Shown one piece after another: positions 1-13,300 of a stretch of DNA of 64,000 nucleotides; position 1 is the stretch's first letter, and each line of letters begins with the position of its first letter. The translations under genes were made by a program, and so were the position numbers. This DNA comes from Heliocidaris tuberculata. Lineage: Eukaryota; Echinodermata; Echinoidea; Camarodonta; Echinometridae. Location of the stretch: contig CM046832.1 in NCBI GenBank assembly GCA_025618425.1, positions 54,116,993 to 54,180,992 of the forward strand, in the 5' to 3' direction. The notes under the pieces are model-generated. The model was not told the origin of the DNA. It did no database searches and worked only from the letters and a program-made list of their open reading frames with translations.

Positions 1-1106
1 TACATGGTTTGTAGTGAAATATTTCCACATTCCTCTCTACAAAATTTTAAGATTACGGACTACATATATATATTTTTTCCAGTTTAAAACATTTAACAAA
101 AGGGTGCATTGGAAGAGGCTAGGCAACAATGCTATCAATGCTATAATTTCAGCATGGTACAATTCTTATTTTAGTCACTAGGTTAACACTGTATTGCTTC
201 AGTTTCCTAATTCCCAATTACTTATAATTGATCTAGTTTGAGTTTTGTCTGATGATGAATTGATATACCCCACCCCCCAAAAAAAAGAATCGCTTGATAA
301 TGGGTACACGTCTTGTGTGAATTTGACTGTGTCTATGAGAGAGAGAGAGAGGGAGGAATAAATAAACAGAGAAAGAGAGAAGATATAGGAAGGTAGAGAA
401 TGAGAGGAAGGTGTAATACAGTGAGAAAGAAAGGGGGGAGAGAGAGAGAGAGAGAGAGAATGAGACAGAATAGAAAAGGAAATAAATTTTTATTGATGTG
501 TCGCCCTCTCTGACAATGAATTGAATAGTGATTGCATCATATTTGATGGTGTAATGTTTCAGAGTGCTCGTGATAAATAGTGAAATTATCTTAAAGGAAT
601 TAGATAACTTTGTTTACGTAACGTTTGTGAAGCACATGATGATTTTGAAGTGTTTCTTTTTTTCCTTGGCTTCATTTTTACACCATATTACATACACTGA
701 TAGCACGTAAGGCCAGGCAGCTCAGATTTTATCAAGCCTCTACAAAGTTACCAAATCACTTTAAGTTCTGTCGGGATGAGCCGTGATGTAGCGGATATCG
801 TTTGAGCCTGAAGCAACCGGACTTTAAACCCAATACCATGAATAATGGTGGGTTGTGCGCTACGCTGAATTCGCCACTCGTCCTTTTTGTTGTAGTTTTG
901 TTTTTGTTTTTTGTAGCATGAAACTCTTCTGCATAACATCTATCCATAATTTTGTGATCGAGATAGTAAGATAATTGGGACATAGTCATTGGAAAAAAGA
1001 CTAACAATTAAGTGAAGTCAAAAACATTTTTTAATGCACAATAATGAGTTCATGCATGACAACATTTGAAGATATATTATAGCCTTCGAGACAGCTAGAT
1101 AGGAGA

Positions 1107-1172
<66 letters not shown>

Positions 1173-3426
1173 TTCGTGATAGAGGGGAATGAGGCAAATA
1201 AAATTGACGATTGAGAAATACTGAAAGAACAGTTTAGCCCTCCCCCTCCCTTCCTTGTAAGGGTAACCTCACTAGTCATAAGGACCGCTAGTCATAAGGA
1301 CCGCTATCCATAACGCGTGACTAAATGAATTAGCGGTCTTTTATAAAAAGCAGTCCTTAAGAATAGCGAGCAGACCCCCTTATAATAAACCTCAGTACAA
1401 TCAACGAGTAACTCATATAGCCAACATGTTTTTCTATAAATTTTTGCAAGCCTTGGTGCAATCAAAAGTCTTCTGTCTATAAATTCTTTTAGATTCCCCC
1501 GATGTGCTTCTTTCCTATATACCCCGTTAAAGAACAGAATCAACTACTGGCATACCTTTTTAGATCTAGTGACAATATAAATGAGTTGAAGGAAACTTAT
1601 TTTGTAGTTGCTCAATTAACGGCAAGAGGTTTATAAGACTGGAAATGATACTAATATTCATTTCCTATTGTTCTGTCTCGTGGCTGGTACTACATTGTAC
1701 GGAAGTTAGAGCTTTGCCAGTGTTTCCTTTCCAAGGTAATATAGGTTCAGGGAACCCGTTAATAATTTTCTGAAGTTTATGAGACTTCAGAATATTTCAA
1801 AATAGTATATACTGTCCTAGATTGAGTGCATGACGACATGTAGTCATGCATAGATGTCGATCCCCGGGGTGGGGGGGGGGGTGGTGGGGGTGGGGGTGGG
1901 GGGGGGGTATATATCCCCCCAAAAGTTGATCGATGTGGGGGTGGGGCCTGCATCATCCCCCAATATTTTTTTATAAAATAAATGAGAAATATGATACATG
2001 AACTTAAAACTATAATAATTATTATTATCCAAAATCATTATGTGATCATGAAATACCATCACATTCTGTAATGATTAGAAGTAAGGAAATAAGAAATGCC
2101 ATAATTTCAATGCGAAAATATCGAAGAAAATTCCCAAAAATTTGTTCGCTCGCATTGTTATTCTCAATTATTAAAGGGGTTCTGTCCATTGGCGTAGATC
2201 CGTTCATTCCTTCTTTTCATTAAAAACCATTTTGGGATGCTCTAAAATGCAAGTTTTATAGACAGTGATTTTTGAAAAAGTCCCTGGTGTGGGGGGGGGG
2301 GGGGGAGAGGTGTAAACCCCTCCCACACCCGCAATCATGAATACGGATCGACACCCCTGGTGGTAGTGGTGGTGATGCGGGGGGGGGGGGGGTCTGGCGA
2401 AATATATGCCTATAGGCTCAAGTATATAGGCCTACTGCCTACACACAAAACTGCTCCCGAAATGAGACCGGCGGTTTTGCTTGTCAGAGAAAAGCATTTA
2501 AAGATGTGACAACCCTTCAGATATTTGCCCCCTCCCCGCAAGAGAATTATGGATCTGCCATGGAAATCAATAGGCCTACAATAACTTTATACATGTTGCA
2601 TACAATTATCGCGAGGAGGGGTGGCAGGTATCCTGGCCCTCAGTGGCATAATGAGCCAAAAATTTTGAGGAGGCTGCGCCAGTAAATTGAAGCATTTTCT
2701 AAAGCGCCATGGAATGCAATAATACTATACTCGTATATAAATCCTCTGAATGGGGGGGGGGGGTGGGTGGTACATCCCCACCCCTCCCGCAATAATAAGA
2801 CTTTGCATTTTGCTGTACCATGAAAATGTTGCACTTTTACATTTTGTAGTTCGAAACTTTGCATTTTAAATCACTTTTATGCACACAAGTATTTGATTAA
2901 AGTCTGAGCTTGATATCCACCTTTTTTTTTTTTTTTTGTTGCTCTTATCATAGGCAATTTAAATCATCATTAATGTTTTTGCGACTTTCACTTTCGGGGG
3001 ATCGATTACTCTCTGCCTATATTCAATAGCTGTTCATAGATTTTCTTTAATTCAAAGTTGAACTTGGAGTATTAAGAGGATTTTTCTACTGTGAATAGTG
3101 AAAGTTTGCATTCAGCCCTTCTTAGCCTGAGTGTGATGTTTTATTATAATTATTTACTTCCCTCAGTTTCGAAAGAAATTTCATGATAGTGTGCGGAACA
3201 TACTGGGGCTGGATTGGGTATAAGAGGAAAATTCCCCTCCTATAATAAGAAAACTGCCATAAAAAATATATATACCTACCTTGCATACAAAAGATGCATA
3301 TAGCCAAGGGGACTCTACTAAAAATATTCAGCCATTTATACGTTAGAAATGACGTACTACTGTAATCTAAAAAATACATTTGTCTAAAAGCCAGGGGTAT
3401 ATAAAATGAATGTCTTTTCTCATTTT

Positions 3427-3457
<31 letters not shown>

Positions 3458-3660
3458 ATCCCCTTTCTTTTCTTTCTTTCCTTCTCCTTACTTTTCTTTT
3501 TTCCTTTCCTTTTTTCTTTTTTGTTTGTCTTGGAACTTTTATTGGGGCTGCAACGTACCCCAAGCCCCCCCCCCCCCCTCCCATACGTCAGTGCTGTCCC
3601 TCTTTTAGAAGTATCTCATGTCCTCTCTCCTCGACCTCATGCAGCTAGCTCCGCCCATCT
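1..3660. other. Upstream intergenic region, repeat-rich, no gene seen
   Basis: No ORF here has coding character; the short ones come from microsatellite or homopolymer translation. Visible are (GA)n tracts at 340-350, 437-460 and 1108-1168, poly(G) tracts near 1870-1905, 2291-2306, 2379-2392 and 2752-2763, a CTTT microsatellite at 3430-3460, and a duplicated CTAGTCATAAGGACCG at 1271-1301. A possible tRNA-derived SINE lies at 774-880. I see nothing else I can name. Confidence 0.7.
774..880 (+). repeat. Possible tRNA-derived SINE fragment
   Basis: A stretch like a pol III A box (TGATGTAGCGGAT) is followed about 35 bases later by a B-box-like GGACTTTAAACCC. Spacing and order fit a tRNA-derived SINE head, but both boxes are diverged and no tail or target duplication is visible. 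Confidence 0.35.
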
Positions 3661-3665
3661 CAGCC

Positions 3666-3690
3666 GGTACCCCGCCCCTTAAATAGTGGA
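3666..3690 (+). promoter_or_regulatory. Candidate core promoter of the stabilin-like gene
   Basis: A GC-box-like CCCCGCCCC at 3670-3678 runs directly into the TATA-like TTAAATAG at 3679-3686. The pair lies about 180 bases upstream of the first good ATG (3868), which would give a 5' UTR of roughly 150 bases. This rests on motif and spacing only; no start-site data are available and a further upstream non-coding exon is possible. Confidence 0.4.
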
Positions 3691-3867
3691 AATTCCCTCA
3701 TTGTTTTTTTTCCTACGAAAATTGAACTAAATCGAGATCGAGGGTGCCGGTGTGAGCTAGCTAGCCATAGGTGTGAGCTGTTCGATAAATTATTACTGGT
3801 GCTGTCTCCAGGCCATGACTATTCATCGTTCGCACAGATTATAGCTATATTAGCATTAATTGCTACC

Positions 3868-4330
3868 ATGGATCGGAATGGAGCAATCAAATTATTTATT
3901 GATTATTTTATTTTCATAGTACTATTCTTTCCCGTTAATCAGCAAGCTTCGTTTTCATCAGGAACCACACTTTCACGTCGTCAGCGGACAGTCGATGCCA
4001 ACCCCGCCGTAATTCAGCGCGACACGCGTTCACCAACAAGTGGGTCAGTATCAACAGCGGAAAGTTTGAACGTGTGCTCAAAGCTCACGGACAGTGACAG
4101 TTCAGAATTGAACTCATTTAATTCATCGTGCTTAATGTGTGCAGTAAGTACAGACATTAGGGAAAAAGCATGTCCTCTCCACAGTCGACCAGTCGGTGAT
4201 GCAGTTCGAGGATGTATCTTTGAAAGTGCTGTGTTTGCTTTTGAGGGATGCAACTTTGAGTGTGTCGATACAGAAAGGACTTTGACTTTGAGAGAATGCT
4301 GTCCAGGTTATTGGGGAGCTCTCTGTTCAG
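3868..4330 (+). CDS. stab: stab exon 1: signal peptide and N-terminal Cys-rich region
   Basis: Residues 1-154. A hydrophobic stretch (FIDYFIFIVLFFPV, about residues 10-25) follows MDRNGAIKL and reads as a signal peptide. A Ser/Thr-rich linker then leads to a Cys-rich segment ending RECCPGYWGALC, the hallmark that precedes the first EGF repeat of stabilins. The donor is TCAG|GTACTT, phase 1. Intron 1 (4331-10154) carries two inverted-repeat elements and an LTR element, listed separately. Confidence 0.88.
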
Positions 4331-7300
4331 GTACTTATCTTAATTGGTTTGTTGCTTTTCATTATGTTATTGTTAAAAATTCTTTTCATTATGTTATTGT
4401 TAAAAATTATTTCATACTTTACTTAAGATTTCCAAATTTCCAACCAAATTTCCAACTTATCCTGCTTATTTTCCAACTTAATTGACCCCTGGCATAACAT
4501 TTTTGCTTTTATTTTAACTTGTAGTCGATCTATAGATTTGGATCTAGTTAAAGGGGAATCCAACCTTAATAGAAAGTTGCTTTGAAAGAAAGAGGAAAAA
4601 TCAGAGAAGCAGATTGGTGAAAGTTTGAACGAAATTGGACAAGCAATAAGAAAGTTATGAATTTTTGAAAGTTGTAATCACTATGCTTATGGGAATTTCA
4701 AATTGGCCGAATAGGTTATGTCACTGTGATGTAGCTGTGGACAACTCCCTCATTCGCTCTAACACACAAAATGACTAAAATGTCACTTTTTTTCAAAATG
4801 CATTACTCAGTAGGATCTTTTTGTTCATGAAGACCTATAATATAACAATATGCTATCTCCAATATATTTTGAGTAAAGCCCCGAGGGTAAAAGCGCCTTG
4901 AAGAAAACCACAAATCTATGATATTTTTGTGTACGACAAATGGGAGAGTCAAAAATGTCACAATTGACTCACCAAATTGCCAATTTGAGATTCGCATAGA
5001 TGTAGTGATCTCATTTTTCAAACATCCATAACTTTCTTAGTCCTTGTCCAATTTCTTTCAAACTTTCACCTTCCTGTTTTTCTTATTTTTCTGCTTTCAC
5101 ACATATCATCTTATTACCAAGGTTGGATTGCCCTTTAATAGTTACTTTCTGGATCAATTTTGTTTTATCTTTTGTCCATCTATGCATGTTTATGCACTGT
5201 TATCAGTTTGAGTGAAATAAATGAATCTTGAATCTTGAATTTGAATCAATGTGAATCTCATGGACAAAAAAGTAGAACAGGTATTGAGGACCATAACCTG
5301 ATAACAGGTGCCATTATATGTGTATTATAGTTAGGCATATATGTGTAGCACAGTTAGGCGCCCGTTCGTGGCACAAGTTATGTTCATGTTGTTGGTCGGC
5401 TATATTCAGCCTAGGTTTCTAATAAAGATGAAACGTTCATATTGTAACTCAAATCTGATGCGTTAAATTCCTCTGTATTGGTGTGGTGGCAGCGCTCGGA
5501 TCGTTTCCCACTCATCAAGCAAGAATTTTAGGCCACATACTGGGCTACCGCATCGACAGTTAAGTACGTAGCTGTAAACGATTTTTACAACTTGAACTGG
5601 CTGTTCATCACGAACATCAAGTGTTACAACACACAGTTAACACTTCTGATAGTCCCACGTATAGAACCGATATGATGGCACTATCTGCGGTAGCGCCCGC
5701 GCAGTGGTACCTAACGAAGGACGAGACATTCGACTCCTTCAGTCAGTGGAGACAAAATCTCCTTATTTCTCTGAATTCTTATTCAGAATTTGCTCCTTTC
5801 CTTGTAAAAGATCTTGTATGGAAAAGAAAGTCGAAGAAAGGCCCTTTGCAGGGTTTTGTTGATGATTTGTCAGACCTTTTTGGCAGCAAGACTGCTGCAC
5901 AGAAAATCGTATTGTTGGAGTTGATGCTGGGGCAGATTTCACGCTACTGCCCAGTCATTTCTAGGAGTTCTATTGTTAATACCTCAACATCCCTAACACA
6001 CATTTGGGATCTCATTTGTCTTCATTTTGGTTTCAGTCTAGATGTTGATGATGAGTGTGATGTCGACGATGAGTATGACTATGATGTCGATGGTGAGTCT
6101 GATATTGAGTTCAGAGTATACGAAGGAGGTGTGTTGTATGTTGAGAGTGAACGTCAAACTAAACTAGAGAGTTATGTAGATGAGAGTGATTCGGCTGCTT
6201 TGTGCGATTTTTATGATGGTCAAGAGCTCTGTCGGTTTAGTGATGATTTATCTGTGGTTGAGTTCCACAATGACAGTGATTTGGCCGACTTTCCCCGGTG
6301 CCGATGATGTTGCTTGCTCAATGAAGTCAGATGAGGTTTCTGGTTGCATTGCGACTATCCATGCTGGTGCACTCTTGAATGGACTGGGGCATGTCTCCTC
6401 TTCCGATGTTGAATTGACAGGTGCCGGCCTGTCAATGGTTAATTTGATCGAGTCTGTAGATGTTGGCAGCCATAGCTGCTTCGTTGGCTCATCAGAGAAA
6501 GATGAGACTAGTACTAGTGGAGACTTTGAAGTTGTTCATGGGTGCGATCATGAATCGCCAAGAGATCTTGTATCATCTAGTCCTCCCCTTACAGAGCCAC
6601 CTGATTCATTTGATTTGCTGCGTCCTCAGCATGCACTTACTCGGCGCGTTTACACTCGATATGCGCATGCTCTCCTCAATTCCGATCACGCTATCAATAC
6701 ATCATCCTCGGCTTACCCCGATCACTCCTCTTATGAGTCTACCGCCATCTTAGACGATGGTCGCAATGGTATCCTGGCTACATCTCGAGTCTGGTCAGGT
6801 CAGTCATCACCACATCAGCTGACACTGCTCATTTGTCCACTCGACACTTCGTACCCTGGCATAACGCTGAAGACCATCACGAAAGGCAACAAGCATTGCC
6901 CTAGCCCAGACAATCAGCCCATGGACCAGATCCATGCCACCACCATCTCTGATCCTTGTCATCATGCGGAACTTCACCACCACAGAGAGAAGGCCCAAGC
7001 TTCTTTAGGCCGTCCGCCTCTTACCCCCGGCTACCATCAGGTTGATAATACTACCTCCACCACTATCTTGGATGGTAGCGACATAGCTCATCTTCAGTGT
7101 GAGGAGGCCCATGCTCCTCTAGGCCGTCCTCCAGACAGTCATCACCTCTTCAACTTCCGAGTGGTTTGCGACATCAGCTCACCCCCTCCCGTGGTTGACA
7201 CCATTCGGCACATTGACGGGATCCATCTCCAGCACGAGGAGGCCCAGGCTCCTCCAGGCCATTCCCCAGATGCCCCGAGTTGCAAGCAGGTTGATGATGC

Positions 7301-10300
7301 TACCTTCGCTCCTGTCATGGTTCATAGCTACAGGGCCTATCTGCTGTGTGAGGAGGCCCAAGCTCCTCTCGGTCGCCCCCCAGACACGCCTAGCAGTGAC
7401 CAAGATTTAACCACCGTCTCCACCTTGGCCCTGGCCATCTCTACTTTGCATGTACTTGTAGACTTGCAAGCTCCTCCTCCATGTCATCCTCGGGATGTGA
7501 ATGACCACCGACGCTGTAGTGTTATGATGCCTCATCCTAGCTTGGCTAAACCTAATGAACAAGATGACTCTGACGTGGGTTTCCCATCCCCTGTTCCACC
7601 AGATCAATTTTTTATATTGCTGGAACTGTTGTCACTTCTTAGTTTCATTGCTCATCCGAGCTTTGTCTTTATCTGTAGATTGCCATAATATTATGTCATC
7701 CTTTTGTACGAAATTATTGTTTGTGCAGTAGAAGCTCCTACTGGCCTTTTTTTACTTTGCAGGTTGTGCCCCTAAGTCCATTCTCTATCCATCGTTGGAT
7801 TTTATTGTTCCAAATTTCCTATTTTATGACAAGGTTGTTTTATTACTCATGTGGTTAGGTGGTCATAAGTTGTTTTGTTTATCCTGTCATTTCTCACAAC
7901 CCAGTTTTCGTATTATACACTGCAATTATTGCTTTTATTGATGTTGTTTTTCTCTGTATCTCATACGATGCATTCTTGTGCTGATATTTTTATATGGTGT
8001 ATGAATAAGTTTGTTTTTTATCTCAGAGGCAGAGATGGAAAGGAAGTGGGAATGTAGTGATAGAAAAGTCAGTGACGAAGATGTGAATAAATGTTAATGT
8101 ATGACACAGGTTACAAAGGAAGAGTAGTTGTAATGTATTGATTGCTGTAATAAGATGGACACTTGCTGAATTGCATATAAGAACAAGACAGGTGAACAAG
8201 GCAATTTGGTACTGATAGGAAAGAAGAAGTTGAAAGTTAAAAAGGCCAGGTTTATACATGTATGTTATGAGGTTATGAGATACATGTGTTGCATGTACTT
8301 GTACTATGTTCTATTATGCAGTGGGAACACACCGTTACTTGGGTGTAGTAGATTCAGCATTGGATTGTATATTGATGACAATTTGTAAAAGCAATTGTAT
8401 GAGAACTCTGTATGTGTGTATATATTATTTTAAATCCACATTGGTTGTTGTTTTCAAAAATTTTATGAGTATGTCATTTGCATAGTACTACACATATACA
8501 TGTCCTGTATCTGCAGTTTTTGCAAACCATGCAACTTTTCCAAGTTAATTGGATATTGAAAGTAAATTGACCTTTTTTTTTCAATGTTCTTGGTGATATT
8601 GAGTATCCTTGTAAAGGTAGCTTGAGTCTTAATCGTTTTTCAGTCAAGCATATAAGGTGTAGTTTCGTGATACATACAGTAAGCTTTCATATAGAAACTT
8701 TTATGTTTTATTATTCTCTCATGTTCTGGCTCAGAAACTACATTGTATGTACTACACAATTGTTTTATTTTCATATGAGATCTGTTTTATACACACTGGG
8801 AGAAACTTATTCTGTTTTCTACTGATGCTTTAAAAGAACTATGTACATGTATTTTTATGCTTAGTCCCGTTTGGTTATGCTAAAGCCATAATGTATTTTC
8901 TTGGGATTACATGTATGTAGTGTTCTGTACACTGTACATGTATAATTATTCATATGATTCCAAAAAGACAGAAAGAAAAGTAATCACGCCATTATATGTG
9001 TATTATAGTTAGGCATATATGTGTAGCACAGTTAGGCGCCCGTTCGTGGCACAAGTTATGTTCATGTTGTTGGTCGGCTATGTTCAGCCTAGGTTTCTAA
9101 TAAAGATGAAACGTTCATATTGTAACTCAAATCTGATGCGTTAAATTCCTCTGTATTGGCGAGGTACTTACAAAAAGTTTTTTCCCTTTTTTATAAGTAT
9201 CTTAAAGTAATCTTAAACAGATTAGCAATTCTTAGTTCTTTCTCTCCTGGCAAATAAAGGGAAATCCAACCTTTGTAATAATTTGATTTTTGTGAAAGCA
9301 GATTGGTGAAAATCTGAATGAAATCGGACAAGCAATAAGAAAGTTATGATTATTTAAAAAGGTTGTAATCACTCTACATAAGGGAATTTTAATTTGCTGA
9401 ATGGGTGTGGTCAGTGTGATGTAGTGGCGGTCAACTTTCCCATTCACTGCAACACACAAAATGACTAAAATGTCATTTTTTCCAAATGTATAACTCAGTA
9501 GGATTTTTTTTTCTTTTTGGAGGATCTATCTCAAAATACTACATTATTATATCTACAACATATTTTGAGTACTGCCCAGAGGGAAAAGGTGCTCAGGAGA
9601 AAACCGGAATTTAATGATATTTGGGTGTGTATGCCAAATGGGAGAGTTGACTGTGAATACGTCACAGTTTGAGATTCGTATAGATGTAGTGATCTCATTT
9701 TTCAAACATTCATTACTTTGAATTCTTATTATTTGACTGATTTCTTTAAAACTTTCACCATCCTGTTTCTCTCATTTTTCTCCTTTCACACAAATCAGCT
9801 TTTTACCAAGGTTAGATTGCCCTTTAGTACATCATGTCAGATATTTTAGCACTTTTATAGACATCCCATTTCAAGCAATGGTCCTAAGACTGAGAATGAT
9901 TTATGCACTAAGAGATGACAGTCCCCACCTTTATCTGATTTTAAAGTGATGAGGCAAACGCTCTCATGTAAAGTCTATGGAGTTGAAAAGAAGACACCAA
10001 AGCATTGCTCTCATTGATTGAGTGGTGGACTACTATATTTTCATTTTATGAATTCCGGCACTTGCTATCTAAACAAAATAGTAGTTTATTTTCACGATTT
10101 AATTAAAAAAAAAAAAATTTTGAAACAATTTATGTGAATTGATTGACTTCATAGAATGTCCTGGTGGTTCAGGAAACCCTTGCTCATCCCATGGACGATG
10201 TGCTGATGGAAGGAACGGAACAGGAAGCTGCTTCTGCCATGATGGGTATACTGGCACAGCTTGTGAAATCTGTAGTGGTGATTCTTGTCCAGGTAGGCTT

Positions 10301-13300
10301 TATGATAATGATGATGATATTAGTGATAGAAATAATGATAATACTACTTATAACAATAATAATCACAGTGATATTGATATTTATATCAATATTAATACTG
10401 ATAATTATAATGATGATAATGTTTAATGTTAATAATGATAATAATAATAATATTAATAAGAACAACAACAACAATAATAATAATAATAATCATAATAATA
10501 ATCATAATAATAATGATAACAATAATAATAATAATAATGATGTTTATCATCCATGAAAATAATAAATCTGTACAGAATTGTTGATTTTTTAAAAATTCAA
10601 TTAAAAAAGGATGGTATTTTGTTGTCACTTTCCTGTTAAATACATTGCAATTACAATTGTACATTCTGATATGTTTCCTACCAGATTAAATATTTTTGCA
10701 GCTGCATTTGACATATTATATGTGCACAATACATGTATATCAGACATTTGTCAGTATGGTATGTCATCAAAATTGCAGTCTTAAAATATAGTATCTTGAT
10801 TTTTTTTTTCTTTAGAAAAACAAATGTGCAGTACTGATTATGACTGTCATGTTGATGCTGTGTGTGAGTCACTTTCATGGGATCAAACCTTTTGTCAATG
10901 TCGTCACGGATATCATGGTGATGGTGTGGAATGCTATCCCATCAACCCTTGCCTGAAGAACTCTCATCACTGTCCTGCCAATACTTCTCTCTGTGTACAT
11001 GATGGTCCAAACCAGGTGATGTATAAGTGGCAGCAAAGATAAAGAAATTAAATTAGGCCAAGGAATAATTTTAATGCAGTAAAAAGTCTTTTTCAACTGT
11101 TCAATTTTTAGAAATGTAAATTTTTGTAGACTGAAAAATCAGAAAATTTTGTGAATTATTAAAGGGGAAGTCCACGCTGGTAAAAAGTGGTGATTCTTTG
11201 ATTTAAAAGCAGAAAATATGAGAAACAGATTAGTGAAAGTTTGAGCAAAATCCGATGAGAAATAAGAAACTTATAATTTTTTGAAGTTGTAATCAACCAA
11301 ATGTACAAATTGGCTATTCTTTGAGGTATTTTCCGATGTCCACTCCCCTTTGCTAAGTATAGAAAATTTCATAAATGTTCATGTTTTTTTTAGTTGATCA
11401 GGAAGGAATATATTTATTTCATGCATTTTTTCTGTAAATCATATTTACAGTAATTATAGCTAGGGTGCATGTATGATATAATATTTATTTTCTTGAGATA
11501 AAATAGAAATCTATAATTTTTGTAGTACAGGGGAAATTGGAAAGGACCTCGCTATGATTAATGTTTGATTGATTATTTATTTTATTTATTTATTTCCACA
11601 TAAAAAGAACACATGATACATAATATTCAAATATTGTACATAATGTGGGGGAGTCACTATAAGCCAAGGGCTTGTCAAGAGTGACTCCTACAGTCCTACT
11701 GTAAGAAAAAGAATTACAAAAAAAAACTCTTTTACAATGCATATAATAAGCAAATATCAAATCCATACTAATTACAAATTAACTACAAAGAAAGAAAAAG
11801 AAAGAGGAAAGGAAAGCAAGAAAAGGGATTGGTAGAATGATAAAATAAGCAAGTTAGGAGTTGGTCATTACGTTACATTTTTTCTAATAGTAATTGTTTT
11901 GTATCTTCTCTTAAACTGGTTTAAAGATTTTCTTTGTCTTATGGAATCAGGTAAGCTGTTCCATAATAATGGACCTTCATAAAATACTGATGATTTTGCT
12001 ACCTGTTTCCGCATCAAAGGTGGATGAAACTTATTTTTATTTCGGATATTGTGTGTATGTACGTCTCTATTGAGTAAAAATAATGATTCAAATGACTTGG
12101 GAAGCAAGTTATTAAAACAACTGTACATAAAAATAGCAACATTGTATTGACACATTTCATAAATTGGTAAAGTATTAGTTTTTTTGAACAAAGGTTTAGT
12201 AGAAGACAGATAATTAGAGTGAGTTGCAATACGAATAGCTTTTTTCTGTATGACATGTAAGCAGCTTAAATTGCTTTTACAAGCAAACCCCCAAACCACG
12301 ATGCAGTAACTTAAATACGATGTAACTAAAAGAATGGTATAAGACCTTGAGGACATCTTGTGATAAAAAGCTAAATTTATTGAGTACACCTATGCTTTTT
12401 GCAAGTTTATTACTCAATTTTGAAATATGTGAATTCCATGTAAGTTTTTTCATTTATTGTAACCCCTAGAAAGTTAAATTCTTTAACACATTGGATTGGG
12501 TTATTTCTAAATAACAATGGCCTGTGATTAACTGATATATTTACATACATGTATTTGAGGGTACCAAATATATATTTTGTTTTTTCAACATTCAAGATCA
12601 TTTGGTTTACTTTCATCCATGTATTCCAACTGTACATTCATGGTAGTTATAAGATTGTCAGTATCATTTCCTGTTAAGTAGACAGATGTGTTGTCCACAA
12701 ATAATATATATTTAAGTATATCAGAACTGTAATGAATATCATTAATGTAAATTGAAAATAAAAGCGGACCAAGTATTAATCCCTGGGGCACTCCACATCC
12801 TACTGTCACTTGATGTGACATATTTCCATTTAAATGAACATACTGTTGTCGATTACACAAATAATCAATAAACCACTGTAACAAATTACCTCTAATACCA
12901 TAATGTGGTAGTTTGTAAATTAAAATATTATGGTCAATTATCAAAAGCTTTGGTCAGATCAATAAATACAGAAATTTATTATTTTTATTGATTGATTTGT
13001 TGATATTCTGAACTACTTGTAATATTACAGAGGATGTGGAGTGCCCATTTCTAAATCCATACTGACTTTGAGATAGTACATGATTTTTGTTAAAAAATGA
13101 GATCACTCTGTTATAAATGCATCTTTCAAGAATAATACTAAAAACAGAGAGTACTGCGATGGGTCGATAATTATTCATGTTTTCCCTATCGCCTTTCTTA
13201 TGTGTGGGTGTCACTTTAGATATTTTCATATTACCTGGGACTACTCCTTGCTGTATACTAAAATTTAACCCTAAAAGGGCTGGGATATTTTGGCCATGCC

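Larger units (their letters stand above)
5310..9161 (+). mobile_element. Young non-autonomous LTR retrotransposon in intron 1
   Basis: Two 174-bp direct repeats (5310-5483 and 8988-9161) differ at only about 2 positions and bracket 3.5 kb. AGGT flanks both sides (5306-5309, 9162-9165), a probable 4-bp target duplication. A primer-binding-site-like TGGTGGCAGCGCTCGG follows the left LTR, and a purine-rich tract (8962-8980) lies just before the right one. Each LTR contains AATAAA. The interior has a gag-like ORF and a repeat-rich ORF, and no reverse transcriptase, protease or integrase signature was seen. LTR ends are uncertain by 1-3 bases, because they do not show the usual TG...CA. Confidence 0.85.

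Noticed and set aside
1108..1168. (GA)n tract as a regulatory GAGA element
   Set aside because: Such tracts occur at six or more places here without positional logic, so it is treated as a microsatellite.
3799..3867. N-terminal extension of the first stab exon to 3799
   Set aside because: The codon at 3799 is GTG, not ATG. The ATG at 3868 has a strong Kozak context (ACCATGG) and is followed at once by a signal peptide.
10164..10556. 130-residue ORF overlapping exon 2
   Set aside because: Wrong frame relative to the EGF cysteines; the second half is AAT/AAC repeat (poly-Asn).
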